NCBI GenBank assembly: GCA_029976005.1
Contig: JARKOQ010000096.1
Coordinates: 62,001-126,000 of the forward strand
DNA from: Aggregatilineales bacterium
Lineage (GTDB): Bacteria > Chloroflexota > Anaerolineae > Aggregatilineales > Ch27
DNA: 64,000 bases
Direction of reading: 5' to 3'
Shown: one piece after another, positions 8,923-16,753 of the stretch
How the letters are laid out: each line of letters starts with the position of its first letter
Position numbering within the stretch: position 1 is the stretch's first letter
The notes under the pieces: model-generated
Database searches by the model: none
The model's input: the letters and a program-made list of their open reading frames with translations, nothing else
Told to the model about the DNA's origin: nothing
Translations under genes and position numbers: made by a program

Positions 8923-9855
8923 ATGGATCTTCCCGGCATCATCATATTGGTTGTCTTTGGCCTGCTTGTCTTGGGTGGGCTTGTGTATTACGGGATGCGC
9001 GACGACGACGATCGCGACCCACTCCAGGCGCGCCTGGCGGAATATGGCGATCGGGAACTGCCGCAGTCCCTGGAAGAGATCGAACTATCGATGCCCTTCC
9101 AGGAGCGCATCCTCAAACCGCTCTTCAAGACCATGGCCGCCGCCATCATCCGCTTCACGCCTGAGCGCCAGATCGAGGAGACCCGCCGCCAGCTTGAGCT
9201 GGCCGGCAACCCCAACAACTTGGATGCGTCCACCTTCCTGGGGATGCGCGTCGGCGCGACCGTGGCCTTCGCCTTCCTGGCGTTCATGGTGTTCGCCATT
9301 CTGACCAAGCAGGCCAACGCAGTTCTATACATCCTGGGCGCAATCGCCCTGGGTTGGTTCCTGCCCTCGCTCTGGCTGAAGGGGAAGATCACCCGCCGCC
9401 AGGAGGAGATCGTCAAGGCGCTGCCCGACGCGCTGGACCTGCTCACCGTCTGCGTGGAAGCCGGTCTGGGCTTCGATGCGGCGATGGGCAAAATCTACGA
9501 GAAGTGGGATAACCCGCTGGCCGTTGCCTTCGGGCGCGTGCTTCAGGAAATCCAGCTCGGCAAGCTGCGCCGCGAAGCGATGCGCGACATGGCGAACCGG
9601 ATGGACGTGCCGGATGTCACCAGCTTCGTGGCGGCCATTATCCAGGCCGACCAGTTGGGCGTGAGTATGGCCAAAATCCTGCGCATCCAGTCGGACCAGA
9701 TGCGCGTCAAGCGCCGCCAGCGCGCCCAGGAAAAGGCCCATCAGGCCCCGGTCAAGATGATGATCCCGATGGTGCTCCTGATCTTCCCGTCGATCTGGCT
9801 CGTGCTGCTCGGCCCGTCCATCATCATTCTGCTCGAAACCAACATCTCGTTCTAG
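8923..9855 (+). CDS. tadC: Tad pilus inner-membrane platform protein TadC
   Basis: A 310-residue T2SSF-family membrane protein, paralogous to TadB. Helices lie near residues 5-22, about 110-150 (two) and 280-305. The T2SSF core (about 165-290) contains L-P-D-A-L-D-L-L-T-V-C-V-E-A-G-L-G-F. The ATG at 8923 is chosen over an upstream in-frame ATG at 8845, which would overlap tadB, because AAGGAGA at 8911-8917 sits just before it. This ends the pilus group. No prepilin, prepilin peptidase, minor pilin or secretin gene is seen next to it. Confidence 0.9.
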   Translation: MDLPGIIILVVFGLLVLGGLVYYGMRDDDDRDPLQARLAEYGDRELPQSLEEIELSMPFQERILKPLFKTMAAAIIRFTPERQIEETRRQLELAGNPNNLDASTFLGMRVGATVAFAFLAFMVFAILTKQANAVLYILGAIALGWFLPSLWLKGKITRRQEEIVKALPDALDLLTVCVEAGLGFDAAMGKIYEKWDNPLAVAFGRVLQEIQLGKLRREAMRDMANRMDVPDVTSFVAAIIQADQLGVSMAKILRIQSDQMRVKRRQRAQEKAHQAPVKMMIPMVLLIFPSIWLVLLGPSIIILLETNISF

Positions 9856-9871
9856 CCGGTCAGGGTCGTCT

Positions 9872-10594
9872 GTGTCCAATCCACTCGCTGCCGGAACAGG
9901 CAGACGAGCGTTGACTCTTTCCGGGTGGACGCTCGTCCAGACTCATCTCCTCGACCCACTTCTGAATCTGGTGTATCCACCAGTCTGCGTGGGCTGCGGG
10001 CGCGTCGGAGCGCTGCTGTGCGACGGCTGCCGGGCCAGCCTGGAACGGAATGCCCCCATCCTGGACGAGCAGCCGCTCCCGCCCATCGCCTCGGTCACGG
10101 CGATCGGCGCGTTCGCGGGGATTCTTCAGCAAGCCGTCCATGCCCTCAAATACGAGGGAATGACCGATCTGGCGGAGCCGCTGGGCAGCCTTCTGGCAGC
10201 CCGACTGAGCGCCGCCGCGTTGCCCCCCAGCCTGATCGTGCCCGTGCCCCTGCACGCCAGCCGCCTCGCCCAGCGCGGCTACAACCAATCCGCGCTGCTC
10301 GGCCGGGTGCTCTCCACGGCGCTGGCCTGGCCGTTCGATCCCGCACTGCTTCTCCGGCAGAGAGCGACCGCCAGCCAGGTGGGCCTGAACTACCAGGGCA
10401 GACAGGAGAATGTACGTGATGCCTTCATGGTAACGGACTCATCGGTAGTCGAAGGCCGGGATATCCTGCTCGTGGACGACGTCTATACTACCGGAGCCAC
10501 GCTGCACGAGTGCGCGCTCAAGCTGGAGGAGCGCGGCGCGCGAACCATCCGGGCCGCCGTCGTCGGAAGAGCCGGATCGACCGGTATGTCCTGA
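9872..10594 (+). CDS. comF: ComF-family phosphoribosyltransferase-like protein
   Basis: A 240-residue ComF-type protein. A zinc-finger-like start has V-Y-P-P-V-C-V-G-C-G and later L-C-D-G-C-R, so four Cys form two pairs. The C-terminal type I phosphoribosyltransferase fold has V-P-V-P-L-H-A-S-R and the PRPP-binding motif L-L-V-D-D-V-Y-T-T-G-A-T (about 205-216). ComF proteins are linked to DNA uptake and single-strand DNA handling in competent bacteria. The gene lies 16 bp after tadC and uses a GTG start with a weak site. A competence role next to a pilus cluster is suggestive but unproven. Confidence 0.85.
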   Translation: MSNPLAAGTGRRALTLSGWTLVQTHLLDPLLNLVYPPVCVGCGRVGALLCDGCRASLERNAPILDEQPLPPIASVTAIGAFAGILQQAVHALKYEGMTDLAEPLGSLLAARLSAAALPPSLIVPVPLHASRLAQRGYNQSALLGRVLSTALAWPFDPALLLRQRATASQVGLNYQGRQENVRDAFMVTDSSVVEGRDILLVDDVYTTGATLHECALKLEERGARTIRAAVVGRAGSTGMS

Positions 10595-10646
10595 GCTTGT
10601 TGACCGTAGTGCGTTATCCCTGTGCTATCCACGAAAGGAGCAAGTC

Positions 10647-11225
10647 ATGGAGGTCCAGATTCGCACCAGGAATGTGGAGTTGAAGCCGCGACTGCGGGAC
10701 CACATCGAGAAGAAAACCGGCAAGTTGGACCGCTATTTGCCCAATATCGTCGATGCGCAGATTGACCTCGCCCTGGAGCGCCAGAAGCAAGGGGGAGAAC
10801 GAGCCGTCGCCCAGCTCACCGTGCGCGACCGGCGCGGCACGATTCTACGGGCGGAGGACAAGAGCCAGGCGGACATCTTCGCCGCGGTCGATATCGTTCT
10901 GGACAAGATGTACCGCCGTATCCGCAGTTACAAGGGCAAGAAGCAGCGTCACGGCGGCGAGCGCTATGCCGAGCTGGAGCCGGAGCTGGCCGCGGCCGAG
11001 CCGGTTCCCGGCGAAAAGCCAATCGAGCCGGACGAAGAAAAGGCCGAAGTCGTGCGCCGCAAGGTCGTCCGGGTGACACCGATGACCGAAGAGGAAGCCA
11101 TCGAGCAGATGGAGCTGCTGGGCCACGATTTCTTCATCTTCCTGACCAAGGACAGCCACGAAATCAGCGTGGCCTACCTGCGGGAAGACGGCAACTACGG
11201 CATCCTGGAACCGCAGATCGACTAG
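10647..11225 (+). CDS. hpf: Ribosome hibernation promoting factor, long form
   Basis: A 192-residue long-form HPF. The N-terminal S30AE domain (1-100) begins M-E-V-Q-I-R-T-R-N-V-E-L and contains R-Y-L-P-N-I and D-I-V-L-D-K-M. An acidic linker (about 108-135) joins the C-terminal dimerisation domain (about 137-190, with M-T-E-E-E-A-I-E-Q-M-E-L-L-G-H-D-F-F-I-F). Long HPF pairs 70S ribosomes into inactive 100S dimers in stationary phase. An AAAGGAG site precedes the ATG. A possible -35, TTGACC at 10600-10605, lies upstream without a convincing -10. Confidence 0.95.
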   Translation: MEVQIRTRNVELKPRLRDHIEKKTGKLDRYLPNIVDAQIDLALERQKQGGERAVAQLTVRDRRGTILRAEDKSQADIFAAVDIVLDKMYRRIRSYKGKKQRHGGERYAELEPELAAAEPVPGEKPIEPDEEKAEVVRRKVVRVTPMTEEEAIEQMELLGHDFFIFLTKDSHEISVAYLREDGNYGILEPQID

Positions 11226-11266
11226 TCGTGCCGCGATTCAACTCACTTGGAACTGGACCACAACCG

Positions 11267-11288
11267 CCGGGGGCTGCGCAGCCCCCGG
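11267..11288. repeat. Perfect 22-bp GC palindrome after hpf
   Basis: Two 11-bp arms, CCGGGGGCTGC and GCAGCCCCCGG, abut with no spacer between the hpf stop and the next start. As RNA it would form a very stable hairpin with a tiny loop and no U-tract. It may limit read-through or protect the hpf transcript, or it may be a protein site. Confidence 0.75.
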
Positions 11289-11307
11289 CGCGCTGAAAGC
11301 AACGGCA

Positions 11308-12447
11308 ATGCCTACTTCCACAACCGGCGCCATTATTCTGGTCGGGCCAGGCGGCCCCACCCCACAGGAACAACTCGTCGCGCGCGCCCAGCAGGCCAGT
11401 GCGCTCGACCTGATCGATACCCTGCTGGCTCAAGGTCTGGAGCCGGTGATCGTCGCGGCTCCCACAGACGGCTGGCTGCCCGCCGGGAGCGGCGTGATCT
11501 TCGATCCAGACCCGCCGGGCCAGCCCTTCCACTTCGGCAAACGTCTGGCCGATCTCATCCACCGCTACGCGCTGTCCCACCTCATGGTCTTCGGAGGCGG
11601 CAGCGCCCCCTTCGTGGATGCCAGCCTGATTGAGACGATGGCGCAGCTCATGGATCAGGCGGTCCACCGGCCGGGCGGCCGGATTCCTTCCCACATGGCG
11701 CTGACCAACAACAAACACTCCAGCGATTGGGTGGCCTTCACCCACGCGGACGAGGCGCTCGCCCTGATGAACGACGCCGACCGGGATAACAGCCTGGCCT
11801 GGCTGCTCGACCAGTCAGGCCGGTACGACGTGCGCGTCGTGACCGGGCTGCGTCCCACCGCCGGATTCGATCTGGACACGCCCTCCGACCTGGCCCTGGC
11901 CGCCTGCCATCCCGACTGCCCGCCGCGCCTCGCGGCCGTGCTCCAGGACTCGCGCCTGGGCGCCCTGCCGGTGCGGGACATCGCGTGCATCGCCGCCACC
12001 CCGGAATCGAACCTGACGCTGATCGGGCGCGTCGCCCCCCTGCCCTGGCAGGCGCTCAACAAGGTCACTCACTGCTGGGTGCGCGTCTTCGCCGAGGAAC
12101 GAGGCATGGTCGCCAGCGGCCGTCTGCAACGCGGCGAGGTCAAATCGCTGCTGGGGGAGATGATCCGGAAAGACGGGGCCTACGCCTTCTTCGCGACCCT
12201 GGCCGGGCTGAGCGACGCGGCTATCATCGACTCGCGGCCCATCATGGCCTCCCTGGGCCTCTGGCCCTCGGACGCCGATCGCTTCGCCTCCGACCTCTAC
12301 ATGGCCGAGGCCATCCACGATCCCTGGCTGCGTGAGTTCACCCAGGCAGCGGCGGAAGCGCCCATCCCGATCCTGCTGGGTGGGCACAGCCTCGTCTCCG
12401 GCGGATTGTATGCCCTGGTGGAGATTATCGAGCGGCAGGCCTACTGA
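11308..12447 (+). CDS. Unknown protein with NTP-transferase-like N-terminal half
   Basis: A 379-residue protein without a confident family. The N-terminal half (about 8-200) has the look of a nucleotidyltransferase or glycosyltransferase A fold: A-I-I-L-V-G-P-G-G-P-T-P near the start, a long mid-region, and G-F-D-L-D-T-P-S-D-L near residues 190-199. That last motif is the D-x-D-T-P-x-D-L signature seen in CofC/MobA-like enzymes. The usual G-x-G-x-R-M-G nucleotide loop is not present. The C-terminal half (about 215-379) has W-V-R-V-F-A-E-E-R-G and L-G-G-H-S-L-V-S-G-G-L-Y and is not recognised. It is convergent with the glycosyltransferase gene, 6 bp away. A sugar-nucleotide or cofactor role is only a guess. 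Confidence 0.6.
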   Translation: MPTSTTGAIILVGPGGPTPQEQLVARAQQASALDLIDTLLAQGLEPVIVAAPTDGWLPAGSGVIFDPDPPGQPFHFGKRLADLIHRYALSHLMVFGGGSAPFVDASLIETMAQLMDQAVHRPGGRIPSHMALTNNKHSSDWVAFTHADEALALMNDADRDNSLAWLLDQSGRYDVRVVTGLRPTAGFDLDTPSDLALAACHPDCPPRLAAVLQDSRLGALPVRDIACIAATPESNLTLIGRVAPLPWQALNKVTHCWVRVFAEERGMVASGRLQRGEVKSLLGEMIRKDGAYAFFATLAGLSDAAIIDSRPIMASLGLWPSDADRFASDLYMAEAIHDPWLREFTQAAAEAPIPILLGGHSLVSGGLYALVEIIERQAY

Positions 12448-12453
12448 CCGGCC

Positions 12454-13218
12454 TCAGGCTCCCCGGTCGCGCGCCAGATCGGCCAGCTTTCGGTGTTTGA
12501 GCCATTCGTACCAGGCCATGAGCAGGCTCATACGCAGGCCGTGCAGCCCATCCCGGTAGCCTTGCAGAGTCACGAACCGCCAGTAGAACTGGCGCATTGG
12601 CTGGGTGATCGACTTCCTGAAGCTGGGCCGCACCCCCTGCTCGAACAGGATGCCCGCGTCGATGGCCGCGTAGCGCCGCTGCTTGGCGACGAAGTGCGCC
12701 AGATCGCGGTAGTTGTAATGGATGAACGGCTCCTGGAGGTACCCCAGCGGTCCGTCGAGAATCACGACCTCGTGCACCGGACGGGCGGGATCGTACCGGG
12801 CGCTGGCCCGGTGCAGCAGGCGAGTCTGGTAATCCGGATACCAGCCGGCATGCCGGGTCAGGTGGCCAAAGATGTAGTTGTGACGCGGGATGCCGTACCC
12901 AACCGCGTCGGGAGCCGCGATCACCCGCCGGACTTCGGCCGCCAGCCCTGGCGTGACCCGCTCGTCCACGTCGATGAACAGCACCCACTCGGCCGTCGTG
13001 GAATCCAGCGCCGCGTTGCGCTGGCTGGCGTAGTCGTCGAAGCGGCGCTGGCACGTCCGCGCCCCGGCTGCCTCGGCCGCCGCAATCACCTGGGCCAGCA
13101 CCGGGCTGCCCGAGTCGATGAAGACGATCGTCTCGTCGGCGAAGGCCGCGCTCTCGATGCAGGCGGACAAGTGATCCAGTTCGTCCCGGCACAGGATAAT
13201 CGCAGCCAGAGTCGTCAT
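12454..13218 (-). CDS. Family 2 glycosyltransferase, WaaE/KdtX-like
   Basis: A 254-residue GT2 enzyme. It starts T-L-A-A-I-I-L-C-R-D-E and has the metal-binding F-I-D-V-D-E-R motif near residue 85. The segment G-W-Y-P-D-Y-Q-T-R-L-L and V-H-E-V-V are typical of the WaaE/KdtX group, which adds a glucose or similar sugar to surface glycans. The ATG at 13218 overlaps the upstream TGA by 4 bp (ATGA), with GGTGG upstream, so translation is probably coupled to the preceding glycosyltransferase. The acceptor is unknown. Confidence 0.88.
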   Translation of the reverse strand: MTTLAAIILCRDELDHLSACIESAAFADETIVFIDSGSPVLAQVIAAAEAAGARTCQRRFDDYASQRNAALDSTTAEWVLFIDVDERVTPGLAAEVRRVIAAPDAVGYGIPRHNYIFGHLTRHAGWYPDYQTRLLHRASARYDPARPVHEVVILDGPLGYLQEPFIHYNYRDLAHFVAKQRRYAAIDAGILFEQGVRPSFRKSITQPMRQFYWRFVTLQGYRDGLHGLRMSLLMAWYEWLKHRKLADLARDRGA

Positions 13219-14153
13219 AGCGCCGCCACCGTGCGGTAGGCCTCGATCAGCGCGGCCCGTCGCGTCTCGTCGAGGCTCGAATCCCGCCGGGCCTGGGCGA
13301 TCCTGCGCCGCATCCCCAGCCGCACGATCCCGCGAATAGCCAGCACCCTGAGCGGGGAGTAGTGCTTGGTATACAGCTTGAACCGGCTGCGCCACAGATT
13401 GACGACGCTGGCCGGGCGAATCTGGGACGTACTCTGCCCTTCAAGGTGGGTGATGCGTGCCGCCGGGACGCACAGAATCCGCCAGCCCGCCTTGCGGATG
13501 CGCATCGCCCAGTCGACTTCCTCGCAGTACATGAAGAATTGCTCGTCGAACATCCCGGTCTGCCGGATGACCTCGCGGCGCAGCATCATCGTCGCCCCCA
13601 GCGTGTGGTCGACCGGGAAGGGCCGCGCTCCGTCGTACAGCGTGCGCGGATAGCGCCCGTTCAGCGCGCTTTCGTAGAAGCGGCCCGGCATCGGCAGCAG
13701 ATCGAACATGGTCTGCCAGATACCCGGAAAAGCGAAGGCGCTGTGCTGGAAGCGCCCATCCCCATACGCCAGCCGCGCTCCAACCAGCCCGTTGCGCTCG
13801 TCCGCGAACAGCGCGTCATACAGGGCGCGCACCGCGCCCGGCTGCACCAGCGTATCCGGATTGAGCAAAAAGACGGCGCGAGGAAGCGCCTCTGGCGGAT
13901 GGCTGCCAAAGCCAATCGCCCGCAGCGCCAGGTTGTTGCCGCCCGCAAAGCCGAGGTTGTCCGTGCTGGCAATCAGGTGTACCGCCGGAAAGTGCTCGCG
14001 CACTGCGTCGGCCGTACCATCCGCCGAGGCGTTGTCCACCACCCACACCGCAGCGTCCAACCCGGCGGCCTGGGTGTCTTCGATCAACGTCCGCAGGGCG
14101 TCCAGCACCAGCCCGCGCACGTTCCAGGTGACGATGACAGTCGCAAGGTCCAC
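13215..14153 (-). CDS. Family 2 glycosyltransferase (rhamnosyltransferase-like)
   Basis: A 312-residue GT2 enzyme. V-I-V-T-W-N opens the nucleotide-sugar binding fold, followed by V-V-D-N-A-S-A-D-G-T and N-L-G-F-A-G-G-N-N. The D-x-D equivalent is L-L-N-P-D-T near residue 98, and F-M-Y-C-E-E-V-D-W-A (about 220) is the conserved segment of rhamnosyl- and related transferases. It begins with GTG 6 bp after the PhnD-like gene and overlaps the next GT2 gene by 4 bp. It probably builds a cell-surface polysaccharide or glycan. Confidence 0.88.
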   Translation of the reverse strand: MDLATVIVTWNVRGLVLDALRTLIEDTQAAGLDAAVWVVDNASADGTADAVREHFPAVHLIASTDNLGFAGGNNLALRAIGFGSHPPEALPRAVFLLNPDTLVQPGAVRALYDALFADERNGLVGARLAYGDGRFQHSAFAFPGIWQTMFDLLPMPGRFYESALNGRYPRTLYDGARPFPVDHTLGATMMLRREVIRQTGMFDEQFFMYCEEVDWAMRIRKAGWRILCVPAARITHLEGQSTSQIRPASVVNLWRSRFKLYTKHYSPLRVLAIRGIVRLGMRRRIAQARRDSSLDETRRAALIEAYRTVAAL

Positions 14154-14159
14154 GAACGG

Positions 14160-15167
14160 CTATTCTCCCAACAGGGTCAGGTCCAGGCCGCTCGACTGAA
14201 GAAAGGCCCGCAGGTCGGCAAAATCGCTCTCGTCCACCCGCGCCAGGCTGTCCTGCTGGAGAATCGCCGCCAGGGTTTGCTTGTGCTCGCTGCTGGCCGC
14301 GATCTGGAAGAAGACGTCGGTCAGCGGAATCCGCACGTTGAGCGGCACCGTCTGGGAATAGACCAGGATGCCATACGGCAGCTCCGGCGAGGACTGCACG
14401 ACGGCCACCCTGTCGCGCAGATCGTCCAGGGCGCGCAGCTCGCTGCCGGCCCGGTTGGGGAAGTAGCGGTTGGGGACGGCCCCGGCCTGGCACTCGTCGT
14501 TGTAGATGGCCGAAATGATCGCGTCCGAGTCGGCGACATCCAGCACGCCCTCCAGCCCATACAGAGGGTCCACCCCCGCCGCTTGCAGCATCAGCCCTGG
14601 GACGAGCCAGGTCGCCACGTCCTCGCTGCTCAAGCGGCACAGGGTCTGCCCGGCCAGCGCGCCGATGTCCTCAGCGGTCACTTCGTCCCCGGCCAACTCG
14701 GCGCTGATCAGCAGGTCGACCCGATACCCGGTTGCATTCGCGCGCCTCACCTGGAGCGCCGGGTCGGCGCAGCCCTGGATCGCGGCCACGCCATAGGTCA
14801 GCCCATCCAGCCAGCCGGCCACCGGCTCGGCCCCGCACAGGCGGGCCGAGATTTCGCCGTAGCTGTCCACCAGCTCGATCTCGACCACCAGTCCGGTCAG
14901 TTCCTGGATAAGCTCGCCCAGGGCCTGAGCGCTGCCCGCCGAAGCGCGGCGCGTGCCTTCGGGCCGCATCAGGATCGTCAGCGGGTTGTCTTCCGAAGCC
15001 AGCGGGACTGCGGTCGGGACAGGTGGCAGCGGAGTCGAACGCGGCGTCGCGGTCGCGGTCGGCAAGGGCGTTGGAGGGGGCGTCGACGGGCCGCCGCAGG
15101 CCGCCAGGATCAGACCGCCCAGGAGTGACAGCAGCAGAAAAGCGTTCAGCGCAGTCCAACGCTTCAT
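14160..15167 (-). CDS. PhnD-like substrate-binding lipoprotein
   Basis: A 335-residue lipoprotein. A signal peptide ends in the lipobox L-I-L-A-A-C (Cys about 22), followed by a Pro/Thr linker to about residue 60. The rest resembles the phosphate/phosphonate-binding PhnD family: L-T-I-L-M-R-P-E-G near the start, A-G-Q-T-L-C-R-L, A-V-V-Q-S-S-P-E-L-P-Y-G, and a Leu/Asp-rich end. No ABC permease or ATPase gene lies nearby. It may be an orphan binding protein or a sensor component. The ATG at 15167 has a GGGGGA site. Confidence 0.75.
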   Translation of the reverse strand: MKRWTALNAFLLLSLLGGLILAACGGPSTPPPTPLPTATATPRSTPLPPVPTAVPLASEDNPLTILMRPEGTRRASAGSAQALGELIQELTGLVVEIELVDSYGEISARLCGAEPVAGWLDGLTYGVAAIQGCADPALQVRRANATGYRVDLLISAELAGDEVTAEDIGALAGQTLCRLSSEDVATWLVPGLMLQAAGVDPLYGLEGVLDVADSDAIISAIYNDECQAGAVPNRYFPNRAGSELRALDDLRDRVAVVQSSPELPYGILVYSQTVPLNVRIPLTDVFFQIAASSEHKQTLAAILQQDSLARVDESDFADLRAFLQSSGLDLTLLGE

Positions 15168-15205
15168 AGGTCTATCCCCCGTACAATCGCAGTGGTGCTG
15201 AGGGT

Positions 15206-15234
15206 ATGGTACAGGCAATCACACGGCTCGGCAA
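15206..15234 (-). promoter_or_regulatory. Candidate promoter of the PhnD-like/glycosyltransferase operon
   Basis: On the minus strand TTGCCG (15229-15234) and TACCAT (15206-15211) are separated by 17 bp, about 40 bp before the lipoprotein start. Confidence 0.45.
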
Positions 15235-15262
15235 CCGCCGGGCCGGGCCGACGCGCCATCTC

Positions 15263-16663
15263 CTAGTCGTCCCCATCCGCCGCCGCCTCGAACGCCGGGT
15301 CGGGCACAATCTCGACCCAGCGCCGGTCCACGTCGGCCTGGACAACCGCGACGTCTTCGTGAATCAGCCCGATCCAGCACGGCTGCGGATTGCGCTGGGA
15401 CACGATCTCGGTCAGGCGCACCGCGCCCCAGACCACCGCCTGCGCGCCGGGCGGCAGATAGTAATAGGTCTCGCCGTTGGCCTCGACCACGTCGAGCTGG
15501 TCGGTGGGAGCCAGCGCCCAGCGCCAGGGGTAACTGCTGGCGGTCGTGTCGCATTCCAGGCCAACCCGCCACGCGCCCGATTGCTCGAACCACCCGATCC
15601 CGCTGGCGCGCTGTTCCTGCTGGTAGACCGTGCCGGGCGGCGGGCCGCTGGTGCGCAGGCCGACGCTGCCATCGTTGGTGATCGTCAGGCGGAACACCAG
15701 CAGGTCGCCCTGGCGAACTACCTCGCTGTCGGAGATACTCGACTCGATCCCTTCGGGGACCGGAAGCAGCTCCCCGACGTGCTCGGCGTCGGTGAAGTAG
15801 GCCTCGTCATAGGGCAGCGTGTCGTAGAATACGGTCGTGCCCGACGGCTGGGGGTACACCGCCCCAAGCGGGTATCCGCCGTCCCGGATCGAGAGCGCGG
15901 CCGTCCGCCGGACGCGCTGGCCGGTCGCATCTTCCGCCAGGGCGACCAGGGTGTAATCGCCATCGTCGGGCGGCTCGCGGCCGTTGTCGATCCCGCCGTC
16001 GTAATCGAAGACGTGCAATCCGGCCGCCCCGACCTCCAGCCCCTGATTGACTTCGGTCACGTAGGCGCGCTCGGCCATCCCCTCCAGATACATGGTCAGC
16101 GTGGCATCCCTGGTCAGGTAGACATTGATCGCCACCCGGTCGTCGATGCCGTCCTGGTTGGGCGTGAACAGCGTGGGGGACACGGACAGCCCGGCCAGGT
16201 CCGGCAGACTCGAATCGGCCTCGGCAATTGCCAGCGGGCCGGTGACTTCCATCGTTTCGCCATCGTCGGCCACGGCGCGCAGCCGCCACGTGTACTCACC
16301 ATTTGGGAGCAGCCGCGTCTCAACCTCGCCCTGCACCGCCTCGCCCGGCAGCGTATACCCCTGGACAATGCCGCTGAACTGCACCCGGTAATCATCCGGT
16401 ACGCGGAGTTGGGAATCACGGAACACGTATTCCCGCCCGTCCTGCCCGGCAAAAGTGATGGAGATCGTCGCGTTGCGGGTCAGGGTATAAGTGAAGATCG
16501 CCACGTCCCGATCGCCATCGGCGTTCGGGGTGATCTGGCTATCCGAAAACGCCGCGCCGTCGATCAACGGGCGGGCGGGCTGCACGATCTGGATGCCAAT
16601 CACAAGGACGATCGCGGCGGCGACCAGCGCCGCCAGCAATGTCAACAGGCGCGAAATCTGCAT
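15263..16663 (-). CDS. Membrane-anchored protein with FlgD-Ig-like repeats
   Basis: A 466-residue exported protein with an N-terminal membrane anchor or signal (about 5-27). Two repeats resemble FlgD-type Ig modules: S-Q-I-T-P-N-A-D-G-D-R-D near residue 42 and T-L-F-T-P-N-Q-D-G-I-D-D near residue 165. The T-P-N-x-D-G-x-x-D core is typical of these beta-sandwich domains. The C-terminal 200 residues contain beta-rich sequence with L-V-F-R-L-T-I-T-N-D-G, like a DUF11/CARDB-type fold. The start has GGAGG. It probably acts at the cell surface; no catalytic motif is seen. Confidence 0.7.
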   Translation of the reverse strand: MQISRLLTLLAALVAAAIVLVIGIQIVQPARPLIDGAAFSDSQITPNADGDRDVAIFTYTLTRNATISITFAGQDGREYVFRDSQLRVPDDYRVQFSGIVQGYTLPGEAVQGEVETRLLPNGEYTWRLRAVADDGETMEVTGPLAIAEADSSLPDLAGLSVSPTLFTPNQDGIDDRVAINVYLTRDATLTMYLEGMAERAYVTEVNQGLEVGAAGLHVFDYDGGIDNGREPPDDGDYTLVALAEDATGQRVRRTAALSIRDGGYPLGAVYPQPSGTTVFYDTLPYDEAYFTDAEHVGELLPVPEGIESSISDSEVVRQGDLLVFRLTITNDGSVGLRTSGPPPGTVYQQEQRASGIGWFEQSGAWRVGLECDTTASSYPWRWALAPTDQLDVVEANGETYYYLPPGAQAVVWGAVRLTEIVSQRNPQPCWIGLIHEDVAVVQADVDRRWVEIVPDPAFEAAADGDD

Positions 16664-16691
16664 GGCTTTCGCCTCCTCTCACAGCGGCGGA

Positions 16692-16721
16692 AGTGTAGCG
16701 CGACTCGCCACAAAGGAGCAA
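16692..16721 (-). promoter_or_regulatory. Candidate promoter of the FlgD-Ig-like gene
   Basis: Minus-strand TTGCTC (16716-16721), 18-bp spacer, TACACT (16692-16697), about 30 bp before the start codon. Confidence 0.5.
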
Positions 16722-16753
16722 CCTACACACAACGGCACCCGTCTCAGGCGCGT

